A stretch of DNA of 64,000 nt, from assembly GCF_000417875.1 (NCBI RefSeq), contig NW_006920880.1:502260-566259 (forward strand). Direction: 5' to 3'. Each line of letters begins with the position of its first letter. Within the stretch, counting starts at the first letter, position 1. A program made the translations under genes and the position numbers. The stretch is from Pseudozyma flocculosa PF-1 (Eukaryota > Basidiomycota > Ustilaginomycetes > Ustilaginales > Ustilaginaceae). The notes beneath the pieces are model-generated. The model was not told where the DNA came from and did not search any database. It saw only the letters and a list, made by a program, of their open reading frames with translations. Below, in pieces: positions 63,538 through 64,000 of this stretch.

Positions 63538-64000
63538 CTATTGCGAGGTGTCCATGCCGGCGGCGCCAGACGGCTGTATCGCCGCCGAGTCCTCGTCCAT
63601 GTTGCAGGCCGACGGTTTCTGATCGCCGTGGTCGGTGGCCGGTCCATCGGCGCTCTGGCTGTGCCCGGGCGCGGCCTTTTGGGCGACCCACGCGGTCCCC
63701 TTGCCGGTCATGACGGGATCCTCGGCGGGCGGAAGGCCAAGCTGCTGCCGCAGGTCGGCAATCTCGCGTCGGCAGATGGCCAGCGCTTCGTCCCGCCGGC
63801 CGAGCCGCCTGCTGAGCCGGATGAGGTACTCGTTGCTGTGCCTCAGCAGCGCCACCTTCGAGATGGCCTTGTTGGCACTGCGCGCCGTCTCGGCATCGCC
63901 GACGTCGGCGAGATCAAACTGCTCCACCGTCTGGTCCTCGGCGGCGCCATCGGGGCCGAGCAGCGAGCCGGCGGGCGCATCCTCGTCGAGCGTGATGGCG
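63538..64000 (-). CDS. 3' end of a predicted HLH/leucine-zipper transcription factor (partial)
   Basis: Only the C-terminal 153 or so codons are inside the window; the frame stays open to the right edge. An acidic stretch (ITLDEDAPAGSLLGPDG, EDQTVEQFDLADVGD) leads to NKAISKVALLRHSNEYLIRL, which fits helix 2 of a bHLH domain (K.SKV.LL..A.EYI..L), running on into a heptad-like SRRLGRRDEALAICRREIAD-LRQQLGLP leucine-zipper-like helix. The last 60 residues are Pro/Ala/Asp-rich. The basic region and helix 1 would be beyond 64000, with a long acidic loop in between, as seen in some fungal bHLH factors. Stop TAG at 63538-63540. It is convergent with the inositol-phosphatase gene. The family is an inference from helix 2 alone. 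Confidence 0.6.
   Translation of the reverse strand, partial: AITLDEDAPAGSLLGPDGAAEDQTVEQFDLADVGDAETARSANKAISKVALLRHSNEYLIRLSRRLGRRDEALAICRREIADLRQQLGLPPAEDPVMTGKGTAWVAQKAAPGHSQSADGPATDHGDQKPSACNMDEDSAAIQPSGAAGMDTSQ

Noticed and set aside
1..64000. Transposons, CRISPR arrays, rRNA genes
   Set aside because: No reverse transcriptase, integrase or transposase motif, terminal repeats, spaced repeat array or rRNA-like segment was recognised on either strand.

Overview
The window looks like nuclear DNA from a GC-rich basidiomycete fungus. Genes are split by short spliceosomal introns, the proteins are eukaryotic or fungal (THO3, DPB2, NDT80-type and Zn2Cys6 regulators, HbrB, Tvp15), and gene density is about one per 2.7 kb. 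Few introns per gene, several intronless genes and the protein set fit Ustilaginomycotina best, but the rank below Basidiomycota is an inference. I modelled 36 introns; 24 start GTGAGT and only one starts GTAAGT.

Layout. 1-17 kb: THO3/TEX1 (partial, -), NDP kinase (+), an NDT80/PhoG-type transcription factor (-), alternative oxidase (-), ribosomal protein eL34 (-), mitochondrial ribosomal protein uL6m (+), an R3H-like hypothetical (-) and a Tvp15-like Golgi membrane protein (-). 18.9-26.7 kb is the densest part: a PGG-repeat glycine-zipper protein (+), a TXNDC17-type thioredoxin-like protein (-), uracil-DNA glycosylase (+), DNA polymerase epsilon subunit B (-) and a zinc alcohol dehydrogenase (+). 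26.7-32.1 kb has no supportable gene. 32-41.7 kb: an OPT-family transporter (+), a secreted GH18 protein (-) and a Zn2Cys6 regulator (-). 45-64 kb: a striking histidine phosphatase/HbrB gene (-), a divergent Ran-like GTPase (+), a caleosin (+), a protein kinase (+), a large hypothetical (+), an intron-containing tRNA-Glu(CTC) (-), an inositol-monophosphatase-family enzyme (+) and the 3' end of a HLH/leucine-zipper gene (-).

Function. Most genes are unlinked housekeeping or regulatory genes: mRNA export, nucleotide balance, translation, DNA repair and replication, respiration, lipid bodies, TORC2 signalling. I see no biosynthetic cluster, transposon or CRISPR. The most unusual items are (i) a single uninterrupted reading frame joining a phosphoglycerate-mutase-type phosphatase to the TORC2 subunit HbrB, (ii) a Ran-like GTPase that has lost the DTAGQ catalytic motif, and (iii) a very uniform G-at-+3 splice donor. 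Gene-free stretches are long and carry many GGCAGGC/GGCTGGC-type tracts. Exon boundaries were derived by eye from GT-AG signals, reading phase and family conservation, without transcript data.
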